A DNA stretch of 64,000 nt from Coprousia sp963931435 (lineage in GTDB: Bacteria > Actinomycetota > Coriobacteriia > Coriobacteriales > Coriobacteriaceae), in contig OZ007012.1 of NCBI GenBank assembly GCA_963931435.1, positions 1,612,001-1,676,000 on the forward strand, given 5' to 3'. How positions within the stretch are numbered: the first letter of the stretch is position 1; every line of letters begins with the position of its first letter. Shown one piece after another: positions 61,971 through 64,000 of this stretch. The notes below the pieces were generated by a model. The model was not told the DNA's origin. It ran no database searches and saw only the letters and a list, made by a program, of their open reading frames with translations. The position numbers and the translations under genes were made by a program.

Positions 61971-64000
61971 CTAATCGGACACGGCTTGCCGGCGCCGGCG
62001 CGAACGTCGACGCAGCGCGATGGCGCCGCCCGCGCCGAGGACGGTGAGGCCGAAGCACGCCCCCACGGCGATGTCGGCGAACACGCCGTTGTCCACCTCG
62101 TGCGCCGTCTCGCCGGCACCCGCCTCGAGCGCGCGGTCGATGCGACCGTCGCCGTCGTAGTCGATCTCGAGGCGGGTGGCGTCCGACACCTCGCCCGTCG
62201 TCGCCATGCGGGTGCGCGCCGTGACCTCAACGCCGTCGAACGAGCGGAAATCGGTGTAGACGCCCGTCTCGTCCAGGAAGCCCGCGGTGTAGGCCATGGT
62301 GCCCTCGCCCGTGCCGGTGAGCTGGATCTCGTAGGCGGGGCCCTCCTTCAGGCGCAGCACCTTGATGCCGTCCTCCTCCACCACGTTGCCGTTCTCATCC
62401 AGTTCGTCCTCGAACGTGATGGTGCCGAAGCTCGTGCGGGTGTTGCGCGTCGCCTCGGCCGAGGAGAGCGTCTCGCCCTCATAGGTCACCGTCACGTCCA
62501 CCGGGCAGGCGATGCGGTGGTAGGTCTGGCGCACTCCGTTGATCTCGTTGGCGATGTCGGCGAAGAAGCCCTCCAGCTCGCCGGCGCCCGCCAACTCGTA
62601 GTAGCAGCCCTCGCTGGCGATGCGCGACAGAAGCTCGTTGCCCGCGGCATCGGAGCCGATGCCCACCGCGTAGATGAGGAAGTCCTGCTGCTTGAGCTCG
62701 TCCGCGTACGCCACCAGCTCATCGCCCGTGCGCCCGCGGTTGGGCTCGCCGTCGGACATGAGCACCACGATCTTGCGCGCCGCCGTGCTCGTCGCCATCA
62801 TCGAGGAGGCCGTGGTGAGTCCCGCGTCGATGTTGGTGTTGCCGTTCGCCTCGATCTCCGCGATCTGCGCGGAGAGGAGGCCGTCGCTCTCGCTGAGCTG
62901 CTGGACCACCTCGGCGTCGTCCGCATAGGTGATCACGCCCGCGCGCGCCTCGCCCTCGATCGCCACGTCCACGAAGCGATCGGCCGCCTCCTTGAGCTGG
63001 TCGATCGGCTCGCCCGACATGCTGCTCGAGACGTCGAGCACGAGCGCGACGTCGCGCGTGCCCGGCAGCGTCTGAGCGCCCGCGGCCATCTTCTCGGAGC
63101 GACCGAAGGACGTATGGGCCTCGTAGGTATCGGCTCCGAAGGGCATCGCGAGCACGTAGGCGGTGAACGCAGTCGCATCGGCCCCCTCGTCCTCGATCGA
63201 GAGACGATACAAGCCGTAGCCGGGAATCTCCATGGGCAGGGGATCGGTGCCCTTCGAGGAGAGGCTCCATGTCTCCGGCGCATCCTCGTCCTGAACCGTG
63301 AGGTCGAACTCGAACCCGAAGATGTCCGCGCTCGTTCGCGAGCCGGTGACGCTGTAGGTGCCGTAGGGCTCGTCGTTGATGTCATACACCTGCAGAGCCG
63401 CATCGCGGGAGACGGCAGAGAACCCGCTGAGCGCGCCGATGCCCGCCGCCTCGAACGCCGCGGAGACGCGCGCCGCCTGCTCCTCGGTCATGCGCCCCTC
63501 ATCCACGAGGATGGCCGCTGCGTTCTCGACGATGGCGCGGTACTGCGCGAACGTGCAGTTGGCGGGCGCCTGCATGAACGAGAGGTACACCAGGTGCGCC
63601 AGCTGCTCGGTGGTCAGCGCCTCGCCGTCGAGCGCGTCGTCCTCGCACATGCGGTAGAACGCATGGGAGACGACCGTTGAGTTGTTGTGCACGTGCCCGT
63701 TGTCATCGTTTTCGCCGCGATCCGTCGGATCGCCCCAGGCCTCATCGCCCACCCGCTCCGGATACACCTGACCCCAGCTGTCGGAAGGGTCCGCCACGTT
63801 TCGGAACTGCGCGATCTCCCAATCGCCACTCCCGTCGAGCAGGCCGTTATCAAAGTAGTCTTCCGCGATCGACCCCATGACGTCCGAGGTCGCCTCCATG
63901 AGGGCGCCGGATTCGCCTTCATATGCCATGCCGCTCATGCTGCTCTCCACCGAATGCGTGAGCTCGTGCATGACGGTAGCCTTGTCCACATCGCTCAACT
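61971..64000 (-). CDS. M4 (thermolysin-like) metallopeptidase fused to a VWA domain, membrane-anchored (N-terminus outside window)
   Basis: About 676 residues seen; the frame is open to the window edge. HELTH zinc motif in TVMHELTHSVESSMSG, third ligand Glu in GALMEATSDVMG and the catalytic-His block GHVHNNSTVVSHAFYRM mark the second half of an M4 peptidase domain. A VWA domain follows (DVALVLDVSSSMSGEPIDQL, MIDAS DxSxS; KIVVLMSDGEPNRGR). The C-terminus has one hydrophobic segment (IAVGACFGLTVLGAGGAIAL) and a basic RRRSRRRR tail, so the enzyme is anchored outside the cell without an LPXTG signal. Probably degrades or binds host or matrix protein. Confidence 0.85.
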   Translation of the reverse strand, partial: LSDVDKATVMHELTHSVESSMSGMAYEGESGALMEATSDVMGSIAEDYFDNGLLDGSGDWEIAQFRNVADPSDSWGQVYPERVGDEAWGDPTDRGENDDNGHVHNNSTVVSHAFYRMCEDDALDGEALTTEQLAHLVYLSFMQAPANCTFAQYRAIVENAAAILVDEGRMTEEQAARVSAAFEAAGIGALSGFSAVSRDAALQVYDINDEPYGTYSVTGSRTSADIFGFEFDLTVQDEDAPETWSLSSKGTDPLPMEIPGYGLYRLSIEDEGADATAFTAYVLAMPFGADTYEAHTSFGRSEKMAAGAQTLPGTRDVALVLDVSSSMSGEPIDQLKEAADRFVDVAIEGEARAGVITYADDAEVVQQLSESDGLLSAQIAEIEANGNTNIDAGLTTASSMMATSTAARKIVVLMSDGEPNRGRTGDELVAYADELKQQDFLIYAVGIGSDAAGNELLSRIASEGCYYELAGAGELEGFFADIANEINGVRQTYHRIACPVDVTVTYEGETLSSAEATRNTRTSFGTITFEDELDENGNVVEEDGIKVLRLKEGPAYEIQLTGTGEGTMAYTAGFLDETGVYTDFRSFDGVEVTARTRMATTGEVSDATRLEIDYDGDGRIDRALEAGAGETAHEVDNGVFADIAVGACFGLTVLGAGGAIALRRRSRRRRQAVSD

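Noticed and set aside
61899..63680. 593-codon plus-strand frame opposite the M4-VWA gene
   Set aside because: Antisense shadow of a gene with HELTH and MIDAS motifs.

Overview
The window is about 64 kb of very GC-rich bacterial chromosome, densely coded, with short gaps and many 1-14 nt stop/start overlaps. Gene content and style (single-chain PurL, liv-type branched-chain amino acid ABC operon, two beta-glucoside PTS loci, lactate dehydrogenase-Etf operon, opp peptide transporter, DUF3516-type helicase, RGG-tailed MarR-like protein, lipoprotein serpin) fit an anaerobic gut actinobacterium of the Coriobacteriia, most likely Collinsella or a close relative. That placement is inferred from content and was not tested by search. 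No rRNA, tRNA, CRISPR array, integrase or intact transposase was seen.

Layout. 1-1.4 kb: 3' part of a type B carboxylesterase. 1.4-6.4 kb (minus): livJ-livH-livM-livG-livF. 6.7-8 kb: homoserine dehydrogenase. 8.3-9 kb: PIN toxin with a decayed antitoxin. 9-13 kb: purL. 13-14.6 kb: a DUF3800 scrap, an HD hydrolase and a deleted ABC ATPase. 14.6-18.8 kb (minus): RpiR regulator, GH1 6-phospho-beta-glucosidase and PTS EIIBC. 19-20.4 kb: serpin lipoprotein. 20.5-24.9 kb (minus): LicT/BglG antiterminator (with its RAT/terminator leader), PTS EIIBC and an old-yellow-enzyme ene-reductase in one operon. 25.3-26.3 kb: cyclase-family hydrolase and an azlC-like relic. 26.3-30.2 kb (minus): GlcD-type dehydrogenase, EtfB and ferredoxin-EtfA, a probable electron-confurcating lactate dehydrogenase.

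30.7-38.1 kb is the most unusual block: a small unknown protein, a TerB-N/TerB-C protein, a BrxD-like (DUF2791) ATPase, a flavin-binding PPOX protein and an Lhr-like SF2 helicase. The ATPase overlaps the TerB gene, and a LexA-like box sits over the -35 region of an extended -10 promoter in front of the TerB gene. This looks like a DNA-processing, stress or defence cassette. It has the ATPase-helicase pair seen in BREX but none of the BREX methylase, PglZ, BrxC or BrxL genes.

38.4-44.8 kb: opp operon whose binding protein has an in-frame TAA. 45.2-46.7 kb (minus): complete PIN/RelB-like toxin-antitoxin pair and an orphan HigA. 46.8-50 kb (minus): spermidine-synthase-like protein and Elp3-type radical SAM enzyme. 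50.3-55.5 kb: methyltransferase, TrmB, DUF3516 helicase. 55.5-58.9 kb: a Nudix hydrolase convergent with a lower-GC PLD-helicase-DUF3427 protein, a second candidate defence locus. 59-64 kb: ThpR, zinc-ribbon protein, RGG-tailed winged-helix protein, small membrane protein, and the C-terminal part of an M4 peptidase-VWA surface protein that runs off the right edge.

Two themes cross the window. First, many enzymes carry in-frame, Ala/Pro/Gly/Thr-rich insertions between conserved blocks, one of which encloses a long DNA palindrome. Second, several genes have extended -10 promoters (TGn plus TATCAT, TAGAAT or CATAAT) without a clear -35.
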